From the NCBI GenBank assembly GCA_009760855.2, contig WPIO01000004.1, positions 12,954,001-13,018,000 on the forward strand: a stretch of 64,000 nucleotides of DNA, read 5' to 3'. Origin of the DNA: Cristatella mucedo (taxonomy: Eukaryota > Bryozoa > Phylactolaemata > Cristatellidae). The translations under genes and the position numbers were made by a program. Shown here piece by piece: positions 47,075 through 57,869 of the stretch. Numbering within the stretch: position 1 is the first letter of the stretch; every line of letters starts with the position of its first letter. The notes under the pieces are model-generated. The model was not told the DNA's origin and did not search any database. It saw nothing but the letters and a program-made list of their open reading frames with translations.

Positions 47075-47154
<80 letters not shown>
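47074..47154. repeat. (TA)n microsatellite
   Basis: About 38 TA units immediately upstream of a 5'-truncated LINE-A copy, possibly the A+T-rich target of that insertion. Confidence 0.97.
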
Positions 47155-47155
<1 letters not shown>

Positions 47156-47159
47156 CCAA

Positions 47160-48545
47160 ATTGCGGATGCAGCGTCACCTTAAGGCGAACCCGGTTCGAT
47201 TCTTGCTCGATCATTCGGCAGCTTTTGATATTATAGATCGCCAAGTCCTTCTTGGAGCGCCTCTCATCTCGCCTGGGCATCACTGGCACTACGTTGCAAT
47301 GGTTCAGATCATATCTCAGTGGGAGACTCCTGAGTATTCATGTGAATGGGCAAAGACCATTGGAGGAATCTCTTAAATATGGGGTACCTCGGGGCTATGT
47401 GCTTGGTCCCCTTCTTTTCACGGTTTATACTCTCTTTCTAGCCGATGTAATTGTCAATCGTAATATAGGTTTTCACTTCCAATGCAGTTGGCACTAAGTT
47501 GTACTTTTTCTTTGACCACTCCCAGCCCTCCAGCACGTCGCATTCTCTAAACTCCCTTGCTGCATATGTATTGATGACCTTCGCACGTAGATGGCAGCAA
47601 ACGTTCTTAAACTAAATGATGATAAAACTAATTTACTTGTTGTGGTAAAACCAAAAATGATTGATGAATTGGGAAGGTTAACACTCACAATCAGCTCTTC
47701 TAGTACATCTGTTGAATGTGTACGAAATATATGCGTCTTGTTCCAAAGTGACCTTTCATTTGACGACCACATCAGCTCCACAGTCAAGACTGCCTACTTT
47801 CAGCTACACAGCATTGCTAAAATTCGTAGTTTTTCAGACAGGCATACCACATCTAAATTGGTACATTCATTTGTTCATCCCATCTCGACTTCAGTAACTC
47901 ACCGCTTGCTGGTCTACCGGGCTGTGCGATCAAGTGCTTACAGTTGGTCCAAAGTCTGCAGCTAAGCTTGTCTGTCAGGAGCGTCGCAGTTGCCACATCA
48001 CAACACTTCTCGCCGACCTTCGCTGACTCCTAGTCAGTAACGCATAGTCTTCGAGGTCACGTTTAGGTCCCTTCAATATTCGGCTCCAGCCTACCTATCA
48101 GATCTACTCCGCCACCAGGTTAAGCATCGTACCACTCGCTTTTCGGAATCTAATCGCTTACCTATACCTTGTACGAACCTCAAATCCTTTGAAGGCCGTG
48201 CCTTCAGCTCGTATGCTCCCAAAGCCTGGAACTCACTCCCGACTTGCGTCACGACATCACCTGACTTGACCACATTAAAAACCTAAAACGCAGCTATTTA
48301 TGACAGCATTTAGTGGGTCCCCGTGATCCGTTCTTTGTGTGCTTATCCATGTTGCCACTGTGCATGTCTACCGCTGAACATATTTGCATGCTGACCCTGT
48401 GTGTGCCACCTCTAACCATGTTTCGCCTGTTCTTCATTGAGCGTGATAGCGCTAACAATTAGACCACGGTTCCTTTACAGCAAGTGCTAAGTGCCTAGAA
48501 AGAGCTTGAGCTCTCTGAGGTAGCTATACAAAAGAGTTATTATTG
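47160..48545 (+). mobile_element. LINE-A copy, longest 5' extent, frameshifted
   Basis: Runs from LDHSAAFDIIDRQVLL through [20 protein letters not shown] and YGVPRGYVLGPLLFTVYTLF, the decayed catalytic region, ALNDDK-like and VHSFVHP blocks, the [12 protein letters not shown] block and the 3' UTR to the stem-loop (about 48490-48530) and a short (ATT)n tail. Indels split the ORF into several frames, so it is inactive. Comparison with the 17.6-18.8 kb copy shows what that copy has lost. Confidence 0.92.
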
Positions 48546-48931
48546 TTATCCTCTCCCGCAATCGAGCGCATGTTAAGCTGCACTGAATCGCCGTAAAGCA
48601 CTATTTCGCACGTTGCGACGTTGCGGCGAAGTTTATGCGTCCGCGCTACGAAGCCACGACGATCTATTCGCGCCCAACAGTTCCAGCGTCCAGAACAAGC
48701 AGGACCGAACTCCACGCGGCGGGTTCGATTGCTCCTCAGCCCCCCTCAACTGGCCCGGAAACAGAACTGAACTCGAAGCGCCTGAGGTCCAGTTTTTGCC
48801 ACCGAGCTGTGACTCATCATCCACCCCCCCCCAAGCGTATAATCCCGAACAGTTTACATCAAAGGGCGTGCCGTTAGCCGGCGCAAAAGGCCGTAATTCA
48901 GAGGCTCGGCCAAAAGCGGCCCGTGAAGGCA

Positions 48932-49045
48932 TTAGCCCAAATCAAAGGGCACCAAATCCGTCCCTAGCGCGAACAGCGAGCGGAGCATGAGCAGCAGGGC
49001 CGCAGACGTCAGCAGACCATAAACGAGCCGCACCCCGCACGACAT
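48932..49045 (-). CDS. Possible first exon with signal peptide (tentative)
   Basis: A 37-codon minus-strand frame starts MSCGVR and continues with a hydrophobic stretch (LVYGLLTSAALLLMLRSLFA), like a signal peptide or signal anchor. It lies in a CpG-rich patch (48.6-49.2 kb), which fits a promoter-proximal exon. There is no homology support, and the only nearby donor (GATTTG|GTGCCC) is weak. It may be a chance ORF. Confidence 0.2.
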   Translation of the reverse strand: MSCGVRLVYGLLTSAALLLMLRSLFALGTDLVPFDLG

Positions 49046-49179
49046 TCGAGTCCTTCTAGAATGCCGCTAGGATCGTCCCTTCAATTACCCGCTCTCTTTG
49101 GCCGCTCGCTCCTCGGCGGTGGCCGCGCGCCCTGCGTCGTCCGCTCGTCGGGTTGCTCATCGGATGCGTCATTGTGTCT

Positions 49180-50020
49180 AGACTAGCACTTCGCGCGTCA
49201 AAAATGGCGGTTGCAAATTTAGAGACAACTGTCTTCAACGTCAACTCAATACACTGTGGCGATGGTCTTTCCAAACACCTGAGCACCAAAAATTCAAATT
49301 TGTTGAACATTTCTGGCAAAAGTTCAATGTTGATTATTCGAATGCAGCTGTTTTTTCTACGGCTTATTCTAAGAATACATCGCCAGCGCAAGGATGTGCT
49401 CGCTAGCGTATTTATTTTCTTATAGGAAATCTCCTTCATCTCATTTTAATCCAAGACAATGACTTACAGAGACGCAGAAAATAACGAGCATTGAACTTCT
49501 AAACGCATTTCGGCCTTCCCAAACAATCGAAGGGACGCGTCGTGATCTGGCCGTCGGAGCCCGGCTTTAGCGTTTTTGCTTTGGCTAGGAAACCAAGCCA
49601 TGAACCATTAAACGTAACATGTAGGACTTTAAGAGTGCAGTCCCTCGTTGAAATTAAAAGGTGCTATTGAAGTGGTAGAAGGAAAAAACATTTTAACCAA
49701 TGAATCAGTGGCCAGAGCCTCCGGCGTCCGTAATTCTTAAGCCCGTCACTAATAAATTAAAAACGAAACGTCCCGAACACGCATTCTCAAGCGATGATTT
49801 CGGGTCAGGCTTGAAGCAGTAATTATGCCGTTGCTTGAAAATATAGCATCCTTGCAATTGTGCTCACAGAAATAGTTATGCTTTTTCCATCAGCTTCCTT
49901 GAACAAATCAATATCACAGGGTGACATCATAACTTGAATATCTTCAACTTGTGTTTATCCTTCAATTCTAAGTGTGTCAGTGTCGCCTGTATGCTATTTT
50001 ATTTGAATATCTGGCATTCA
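49180..50020. other. No gene or repeat recognised
   Basis: AT-rich DNA with short ORFs only. Confidence 0.45.
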
Positions 50021-50022
50021 AG

Positions 50023-50068
50023 ATAGCTAGGGTGGTAGTTCTCAACCTTCCTAATGCCATTTTAAGGT
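50023..50068. repeat. Extra copy of the SPIN-like left end
   Basis: Reads 'tagctagggtggtagttctc' + 'aaccttcctaatgcca', nearly the same as the true left end and its target flank at 50069-50103. It is a partial tandem duplication or a second truncated insertion. Confidence 0.75.
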
Positions 50069-50076
50069 AGCCTAGG

Positions 50077-50263
50077 GCGGTGATTCTCAACCTTCCTAAT
50101 GTCGCGATCTTTTAATACAGTTTCTCATGTTGTGGCGACCCCCAATCATAAAATTATTGTTTGAAAAATGTGGAAATGCGTGTTTTCCGACGGTCTTAGG
50201 CGACCCCTGTGAAAGAGTCCTTCGACCCCCAAAGGTATCGTGACCCACAGGTTGAGAACCGCT
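50077..50263. mobile_element. SPIN-like non-autonomous hAT transposon
   Basis: The ends are inverted: left 'gcggtgattctcaacc', right (reverse) 'agcggttctcaacc', close to the SPIN consensus terminus CAGNGGTTCTCAACC as I remember it. The interior has SPIN-like blocks: 'acagtttctcatgttgtggc', 'gacccccaatcataaaatta', 'gtgttttccgacggtcttag', 'cgacccctgtgaaagagtc' and 'gacccccaaaggtatcgtga'. It is flanked by an 8-bp duplication with one mismatch, AGCCTAGG (50069-50076) and AGCTTAGG (50264-50271), the target-site length of hAT elements. About 187 bp with no transposase, so it is a MITE-type derivative. Confidence 0.85.
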
Positions 50264-50308
50264 AGCTTAGGCTGGTTTCATGCTACTAGACGCCATCGCT
50301 ATGACATA

Positions 50309-50315
50309 CATGTGT

Positions 50316-50396
<81 letters not shown>
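50309..50396. repeat. (GT)n microsatellite
   Basis: About 42 GT units with one GA interruption, about 45 bases beyond the SPIN-like element. Confidence 0.97.
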
Positions 50397-50397
<1 letters not shown>

Positions 50398-50439
50398 ATG
50401 AACGTGTTCGCGTTAGAAAAGAGGTCAGATTAAAGGTCG

Positions 50440-50582
50440 GCCGGTTTAGCAGTAGCCTTATTTATATAGCGGCTCTCAGGAGCACTTGCAGTGAGCAGTA
50501 AAGAATTATTAGCTGCACGACTAAAAATCGCAAACTTGCATCTTGAAGTGCGAGCACCGTACCCCTAGTCTAAGGGCTAGCG
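50440..50582 (-). mobile_element. SINE-A copy, diverged
   Basis: Plus strand 'agcagtagccttatttatat' and 'cacttgcagtgagcagtaaa'; the tRNA-like head is degraded. Confidence 0.55.
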
Positions 50583-51604
50583 CAAATGGCAAGAACGGTG
50601 AGTCCAGTATAGTTTAGCGTTAACAGTCAGCTGCAAACGCCCATATTTAGCGGGCAATATAAGAGCGAACCCTAAGCAAAGTATCAAGAACTGCCAGAAA
50701 CTTTTTTCAACGCACAACAAGCTGCCTATTAAGGGCCCCTATCAGGTGTGTAACGACGTGTAGGACGGCCTGTCACTACGCACGACTGATAACTCCGGCG
50801 GCCGAGTCGGCGGCTGCTGACGCTCTCTAGACTTCATAACGGCAGCATCCGACCCGTTTCAGTAATCATTATTCACTGCCGGCCCGATATAATCGATTAA
50901 GTTCGCACGTTCGAATTAATCTCTGAAGCCTTCGATGCAAAAATAATAGCACACGCATTCTCCGAATGACGTAGGTCTCTGCACAGGCACTTTCTAATCG
51001 ATCGCGAAGTGCGGAGTGGGCAGCCGCCGGTCTACGGCCCGCTTACAAAGCTGGGCGGCGCGGTCTTTTGGTGCATGCCGCCCAGCTACGACGGGTTGGC
51101 CACGAAAGACCAAGGTTTGCAAGCTTCCCTTGGAAGGCTTGAAAAGCTCACCCCTTAAAACGAATTCATGGACTATGCCACTTTTAATAATTCTGGGTAT
51201 TGCATAATCGATGAATGCTCAGTGGATACGAATTACACACCGGTATCGCGTTACTTGGCGAGACCTCAGAACAGCAAGCGTCCCAAAGCAGCAACATCCA
51301 TGACGTGAACTCCACTCTCCCTATTAACAGAACTTCAAGACTCTAATCCCCGATTTCCGCTTTAATTCAAGAATTGCGTAGAAAATTAGTGTTTTGATTG
51401 ATTTTGCTTTTTGTCTTGCGAGCGATGGATGATTCTGGCCAGTCGTTTTGCATGCAGCCCGGGGCTCGGGTATCCAGTTCATCCAGATTCATATAAGTAA
51501 TACATGCTCGAACTATGACGACAGAGGGATGATTCGTACGACCCTCCGGGAGCGATTAAGGCAAACGTGGCGCAAAAAGCATACATTTAGCTGGAATGAG
51601 AGAG

Positions 51605-51745
51605 CTCCACATTGTTTGTGCATGCTGACTCTGCGCATGTACCACTAACCGCATGGTCATACTTCCGTTACAGCATATGCAAAGTGTCTAGAAAGAGGTC
51701 AGGTTCTCTGAGGGGGCTATACAAATGCCTAATTGTTATTATGAG
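51605..51745 (+). mobile_element. LINE-A 3' end fragment
   Basis: 'gcatgctgactctgcgcatg' followed by 'aaagtgtctagaaagaggtc' + 'aggttctctgagggggctat', the LINE-A 3' UTR and stem-loop. Confidence 0.8.
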
Positions 51746-51852
51746 ATTTCCCGATCTTCAAAAATATTCATCTAACGGAATTGGCTGCATGGCTTAAGCA
51801 TGCGCCGCTATTATCTGCTATAACGCCGAAATTTGACTGGTTGAAACTATAC

Positions 51853-52000
51853 TTGTTGATTTAACAGCCTCTTTTTTATAGCGATGGAAGAGCTTTAAAG
51901 GCTATCACCACTGCTTGCAGCAGCAGTAAAGAGTCTTCCACTGCAGAATTCCATCTCACGACCGCAAAGACCAACCACATTACCTAGTGTGCCACTCTTC
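51853..52000 (-). mobile_element. SINE-A copy
   Basis: Plus strand 'tgatttaacagcctcttttt' and 'aaggctatcaccactgcttg', ending 'cattacctagtgtgccac', the reverse of the tRNA-like A-box end. Confidence 0.8.
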
Positions 52001-55000
52001 TCTAGCAAAAAATAGCATAACTATTCTTCTTCACCTTAAGAAGATGGCTGGTAGTTGCTGAAGAATGCGCGTGGGCAAATTCTTGAACCCAGCGTTGGTT
52101 TTGATGAATTGTTATAACAATGGAAAACCTTGGCTACGAAGACTGTATTTAATAAGCGAGCTTATTCATTGCACGAAAGTGTTACGTGTTCAGGTTGAAT
52201 GCAACAGAGAGAAAATAGCGGCTTAAGCACATGTATTCAGAATGTATCGATACAATGACCACTGTACTGGGCACAAAACGACGAGCATCGCTAAGTTCAA
52301 CAAGTAGTTACAAAATCTCCATGTCCGACGAGAGCGGAGAGCTCTCGCTGGATTGAGGCGAATGATGTCCTTTCAATTTTCGGACTGATCGCTGTGTTCC
52401 ATGATATCTGTTGCATGCTGCGCATGGTCTAATCGCCAGTCATGAGCTTGCAGAACTCTGAAAGAAACAGCATAGCGCTTACTAAATAAGCTGTGTACGC
52501 ATTTTAAAAACCTAAAGCAAGTTACTCATTGAACCCAGATTGACCCCGGACGGGATGACCCCAGGGAGCTGCTGCATAAGAACTTTCACAAGATTTAGAT
52601 AAGGAACGTACAGACTTGTGTCTGTACCGCCAAAGGTATCAAGATTCTGCGAGCAATCTAATAATCTGGTCTCAGTGTGGAAAACCAGCTGTCTACATCG
52701 AATCAGCCACTCCAGAACGTGGAGTATTCAAGTCTCAAGATGTCTGATGTAAATCAACAATAGGTCAGCAAGCGTGTCTTAAAACAGCGTGGTCTGACCT
52801 CAGATTCGTGCTATGCTGGTATTTTCGCTCAAACAATAGTCTGGCCCTAATTGCGGCAAGCGAAGTGCCGCTGCAGCCCAGCGACTCAGCAATACACAGC
52901 CACTGGCGGGTAGTCAACCCGCGTGACTATTCTGATATTCTCGGCACTGAGGCTCCCTTAGGGTTTCAAAGGTTTAAAGTTTGAAGATAATGTGAATTAA
53001 TTTTTTCGAATCTGCTAACGCCTACGGTGTTCTGGCTGTACCTGGTTTCTTTACTGGTAATTTAATTGATTCAAAAGTGATGGCCGAGACGTCGCTATCT
53101 TCGCGCCATCACGACCAAACGCTACCGTTGGGAATTGAGATGTCTAAAGGCGTGTGGATTGGAATCCAGTTTCTTTTCACGGTATTTTTCATAAAATAAT
53201 TTTTCACAACGTAGCATACGTAGCGTAATTTTTCACTGCGTTTTGAAAGTCTGCCGGTGGAGGCATGTCCGGCTTAGAGAACTACTCGACGCTGCCCCGC
53301 CCTAACACTACGGACAATCTAACTGAACTATCTGTCCGATAAGATTGGATTGGTGATCTGCTGCTGTCAGGGATTAAAACGATAAGTTGCTGTCACGATC
53401 GCTCGTGTAGCGGTGCTTGAAGGTTTGCCCTTTCTTCTTTCGTATGTACTAACCGCATTATAGCCTGAGAGATCGCTTCAGTCACTTACTAGACGGGAGC
53501 TCAGAGTCTGTCTAGCTCCAAGTGAAGTGCTGGCGGCCTGAACCTTTTCACCCCGATTCAGCCAGCGAGTCCGGCGATGCATTGAAGCTCAGCTTGAACC
53601 AGCGATGGCCTCACAGTGATGAGAGTGAAAGGGAGTAAACTACAGAAAACTCTGTCTGCAAAGAATGCGTCCGAAAATCCACGGTATACATTTTATCTTA
53701 GATTAGCCGGGTGATGTGGGGGAAAGCCGCAAGTTTTCACTTATTATATACTTATTATATTTCGCTTATTTTACGATTATTCCGGCAGATTGTGGCCTTA
53801 ATTTCAATCAGAAGCCTTTGCAAGTGGAAAAGTTAAATCCCAGTTCATGAAACTTTCTGGAGGTTATTACAAGTTCATAATGTATAATCATTGGGACCAG
53901 GATATGTAATAACATATGGCTTAAATCTAGTAACAGGGTATCTAAAGTAATGCTGGGTCAGTTGTACATTACACATTTTCACGGACGAATATAGCCCTCT
54001 TCGGCTACGGTGTCAAAGCTATTCATTAATAACTTTGAATATTATTAAGAAGTGAGCTTTCTTGAATGTCCTCCTGCTATCGTTGCCATATTTGCCTGCA
54101 TTGATGCTGTTTCAGGGACTCATAAACCGTGCTTCCAGGCGCTATTTCCTCCACTTTCTGTCCAGCGTTGGTAAGGACTTGTATCGTTGTCAGAACCGTG
54201 TCTGTAGTAAGCATTCGTAACGCTAGCTACGAAAGCTACCACCAAGCCAAAAGTTATATCGAGCTTTGACCAAAACGGCCAGACGCATCCACGTGAGGGC
54301 ACACTTCGTGGTCGCTCTCACCCACAAAGCACTCACGGGGCACGACAAATCCGACAAACCGCAAACTAGCGCATACTGTAGTAGGCCTGCGATGGAGTGG
54401 TACGCGAAATTCACGAAATAATGAGTTCAAAATGCACGTGGAGGTAGTTAACTGGGATTAAGAAGAAATTGAAACATAAACGCGTACAGCGAGAGCTTCC
54501 CTTTTTTAATTTCCCTCCCGCGCACACGACATTGAATTGAGGCGGAGCCACCGCGCCACACATTCTATGCGTGCTTTATACAGAAGAAACGAAAACTCTT
54601 CTCACCCAGGAGCCATAATATAGCCTAAAATATTCCCATTTGATGGAATTTGTATCTCGGAAATTTTAAAACTATAGGATTCGAATGCGTTATCATGATT
54701 TGCAATAAAGTGCATTTGTATATACCTTGGTTTTCCAATTAGGATCTAAAACATGCGAAATGACCGTTTTTTCTGTTAATCAGGCTATTTCTAGAATTCG
54801 ACGTAATTAAATCATTTGAGGGATATTATTTTGAAGCAACTTCTTAGCAGTGCGAAGTTGGGTTGATCCGAGGCACAAGGTGTTCCCCTCTCTCAAAATT
54901 TATCTCAGCAGCCGTATCGGGCATTTTTCAGCAATCATCAAGGATGTGAAGCGTGATGATCTGAGCATGCACAGCCTTGGGCCTTCCATGGCTCGAGGCG

Positions 55001-56220
55001 ATGCAAGGAATTGATAACCCAGTAGAAAATAAATACAACCCAATAGCGTTTTCTCATAAATAACAAATTTAAGAATGCGTTTAAGTAATCTCTACGGTCA
55101 TAACTATTGCATTTTTTCCTAATGCGTGTACTAAATTGAGCTTCTTTCTTCTAATCTCAACGGGATCGTTTTACTCTATGCAAATCGCCATGCTTTTAGT
55201 GTCTCGGCGTTCGAGAGAGACTTCTAAAGCTATTGTTTCACCCCACTCTCGGCGGCTCTTTCTTCGTCAGGGAAGTTAGCTGGCAGGTCTCTCTCGCTCC
55301 AACTACTCTGCCGATTTCTTTCGCTGTCTTGAACCCGCTCTGGCCTGTGTCTGCGCATGTGCAGGGCGGGGTATCTCAAATCTTGACAGCTCCTGAAATG
55401 TCCCGATGCAATTTTCCTTCGATAGTTGGATAAATGGCATATCCAATTATTCTCGCTTCAGCCACATTATGCTGGTACTACCAAAAATTTATCCAAAACA
55501 ACAACTGCTTCCAAATTATAGAATCCGCCAAGCAATCTAATTTTGCATTTTGTTTCATATCTAGTAGGCTAACCAAGGTGGCAGCATGCGAAATTTGCAA
55601 AATCTATCGCTTCCTCCTCCTACTAATCCTACCTTGTAGTCAATCTTATTTTTTCACTTTTCTTTCGTAAAGCACTGGCATTTTCGAGACTTGCCTCGCT
55701 GACTCCCCCTCCCGGGTGCCGTACACGAGGGTTACGAACCGAGAGACCATAGTCAATATGGATTAAATTCGCCTCATATTGTGGGGGGAACAAAGTGCAT
55801 GAAGTACGAGTCAGCGTTGCTATGGGTGGATTACAATTAATGAGAGAATGACTGCAGCACTCTATGCAGCGCTTCATAGAGAGAAGAAAAACTCGCTTGC
55901 GATAGGGAAATTGAGCAAGCCCGGATGTATAAAAAATATTGACCTGGCACAGGTGCATGTAAGGCATAGAACTCTCACGCCAAAGCTAGAGGGTGGATGA
56001 CTTATATTAGCCATTTTAAGAATATTTGCTATCATCATTCAACATTGATGCATCGAGATAGGCGTGGACGTTTTTAGTGACAACTCACAAAGCTACCCAC
56101 AACTCGGGATGTTTCACATACAGCTAGAATGCTTTTATGCTAGTACCGCTTTGATGTAGCAGCCTAAGGACGTGGGCGTGATTCAAGCAGTTAGGTCAAA
56201 CTGTATCAATAGGCATTCTG
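52001..56220. other. About 4 kb with no gene or repeat recognised
   Basis: Only short ORFs without motifs. No exon-like blocks, LINE or SINE landmarks were seen. Confidence 0.5.
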
Positions 56221-56223
56221 ATG

Positions 56224-56266
56224 ATCTATAGCTGCAACGATGCGAAGCATCGTTGCAGCTATAGAT
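56224..56266. repeat. Perfect 20-bp inverted repeat with GAA loop
   Basis: Left arm ATCTATAGCTGCAACGATGC (56224-56243), loop GAA, right arm is its exact reverse complement (56247-56266). The apex reads GCGAAGC, a DNA mini-hairpin known for unusual stability. Confidence 0.95.
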
Positions 56267-56839
56267 TCGGAGAAGTCTACCTCAGCACCGACCGAGCGTT
56301 CTCAAGGGTGTCAGCGTACTGCTGCAATCCAGCAGCTGGCTTAGCAAGAAGGTGTGGTCAGAAAAAGAGGCTTCTACCAGTCGCAAGGGCGTTGTTCATT
56401 TGGATTTTTGTCTGTTTTAAGAAAACGTACACTTAATGCGGGCTCTGCATACGGCGAGTAAGTACTCAGTACTTGGAAATTTCTTAACACTTATTTGCCA
56501 CTCTCAGAATGTTTGGAACCTAACTTCGGCAGATTTTGTTTACTTGCTGGTCGGAAGTACTGAGATAAGCCGACAGAACCGAATAATCAACGTCACATTG
56601 CAAGTGGGCACGCGTGCCCTTCAACTGATCGCGCTCCTGAAGTGCCTTGAAGTTGCTGCCTGCACTGCGGATTTTATCCGATGCAGCTCGGAACCACTAC
56701 CATGGACGGTACGCTAACACAATCAGACGATATTTTCGTAAGAATAAAGCTTCTCCACTCTATCGTAGTAGCAGAAAATGGTTTGAAACGCGATGCTATT
56801 CTCACTTGCTAAAACAATCTCCACGAAAAAACCTGCCCG

Positions 56840-57500
56840 ATTTGCGCATTTCAGCAGACACGAGGTTAGGGTCAGCCACTGCCTGGCCACGGACAGGTTC
56901 GCGACCTATCGTCACTTTCAGACGGCAGGTCTCGGCCTGTCGTTACGGGCCTGGGGGTTCGTCCGCCGAGCACGCCCGGAGGTGCTGCCGGTGGCCGTCG
57001 CTAGGAGTCGGTCGTACGCCGGAACTGACGCTACCTGTTGCGGGTGCCGTTTGGAGGCCGAGACCGTATGCCACGCGCCACTGCCGCCCGACGCTACATT
57101 CGATAACGGCCTGACGCGAGCTGGTCGTGGGGTGCCTAATCGGGGCTCTTCCGGCCACCGCCCTCAGGTGCCTGCTGGCGGGCCGCTTCGTCGACGCGAC
57201 AGTACCGTTCGATGGCAGCTCGTGCTCAGCGGCTGCCCGGAACAAGGTCGACAAATACATGCTCGCAGCTCAGTCAATCAATCGCTGGCCGCCGGCTACC
57301 GGTCGGCTGCAGCCTTTCACGATCAGTACTCTCAGCCGCTGGTGGCTAGGCAGCCGGTGGTGCGGCAATGGAGCTGCTGATCTCGTCATTCCTCTCACTG
57401 CGCGGACTGCACTGCGGCGGCGGCGGCGGCGGCGGCGGCTCAGCGTCTCCGAGGCGTCTCTCGTGGGCCTGGAAGCCGTTTGTGCGGTCCCCTTTCCGGA
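56840..57500 (+). mobile_element. Decayed LINE with restriction-like endonuclease C-terminus (R2/NeSL-type)
   Basis: Frame 56793-57380 has WGFVRRARPEVLPV followed by CCGCRLEAETVCH, like the zinc knuckle that precedes the endonuclease. Another frame (57127-57675) has FVDATVPFDGSS, AAARNKVDKYMLAAQSI and ISTLSRWW, like the 'VDVTVPFE...AAR.KV.KY..L' and '..LG.W' blocks of the restriction-like endonuclease domain. The frame change between these parts and stops mark it as a dead fragment. The family call is from memory of these motifs. A CGG-rich stretch (57414-57440) interrupts the end. Confidence 0.65.
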
Positions 57501-57694
57501 ACCGGAAGGCCGACGGTGGCATCAGCGACCCCAGCAGTACAAGCCACACCGGCTAATGCGCAGTTACTGCTTTGAAATTTTTTTATATAATTCAATTCGT
57601 ACGCCAGCCACACCGGGCCCCGTAGACGGGCGCTACCTGGAAAACCCCGGGTCGCAGCCGTCGTACACTAGTTAAATAATAATATAATAATAAA

Positions 57695-57861
57695 TACTAG
57701 CTGATTTAACAGCCTCTTTTTGTATAGCGACAGAAGAGCCTTTACGGCTATCACCACCGCTTGCAGTGGCGATAAAGGATCGCCCACTGCAGGATTCGAA
57801 CCCACGACCTCGGTGCCGAGGTCGTGAAAAGCAACCGCCTTACCTAGTGAGCCATCACGGC
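57695..57861 (-). mobile_element. SINE-A copy, best preserved
   Basis: Plus strand 'actagctgatttaacagcct', 'gaagagcctttacggctatc' and 'gcaggattcgaacccacgac' (reverse B box), ending 'cttacctagtgagccatcac' (reverse A box). A (TAA)-rich stretch at 57674-57694 is its sense-strand 3' tail. It sits at the 3' end of the endonuclease LINE remnant. Confidence 0.9.
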
Positions 57862-57869
57862 TCACCAAA

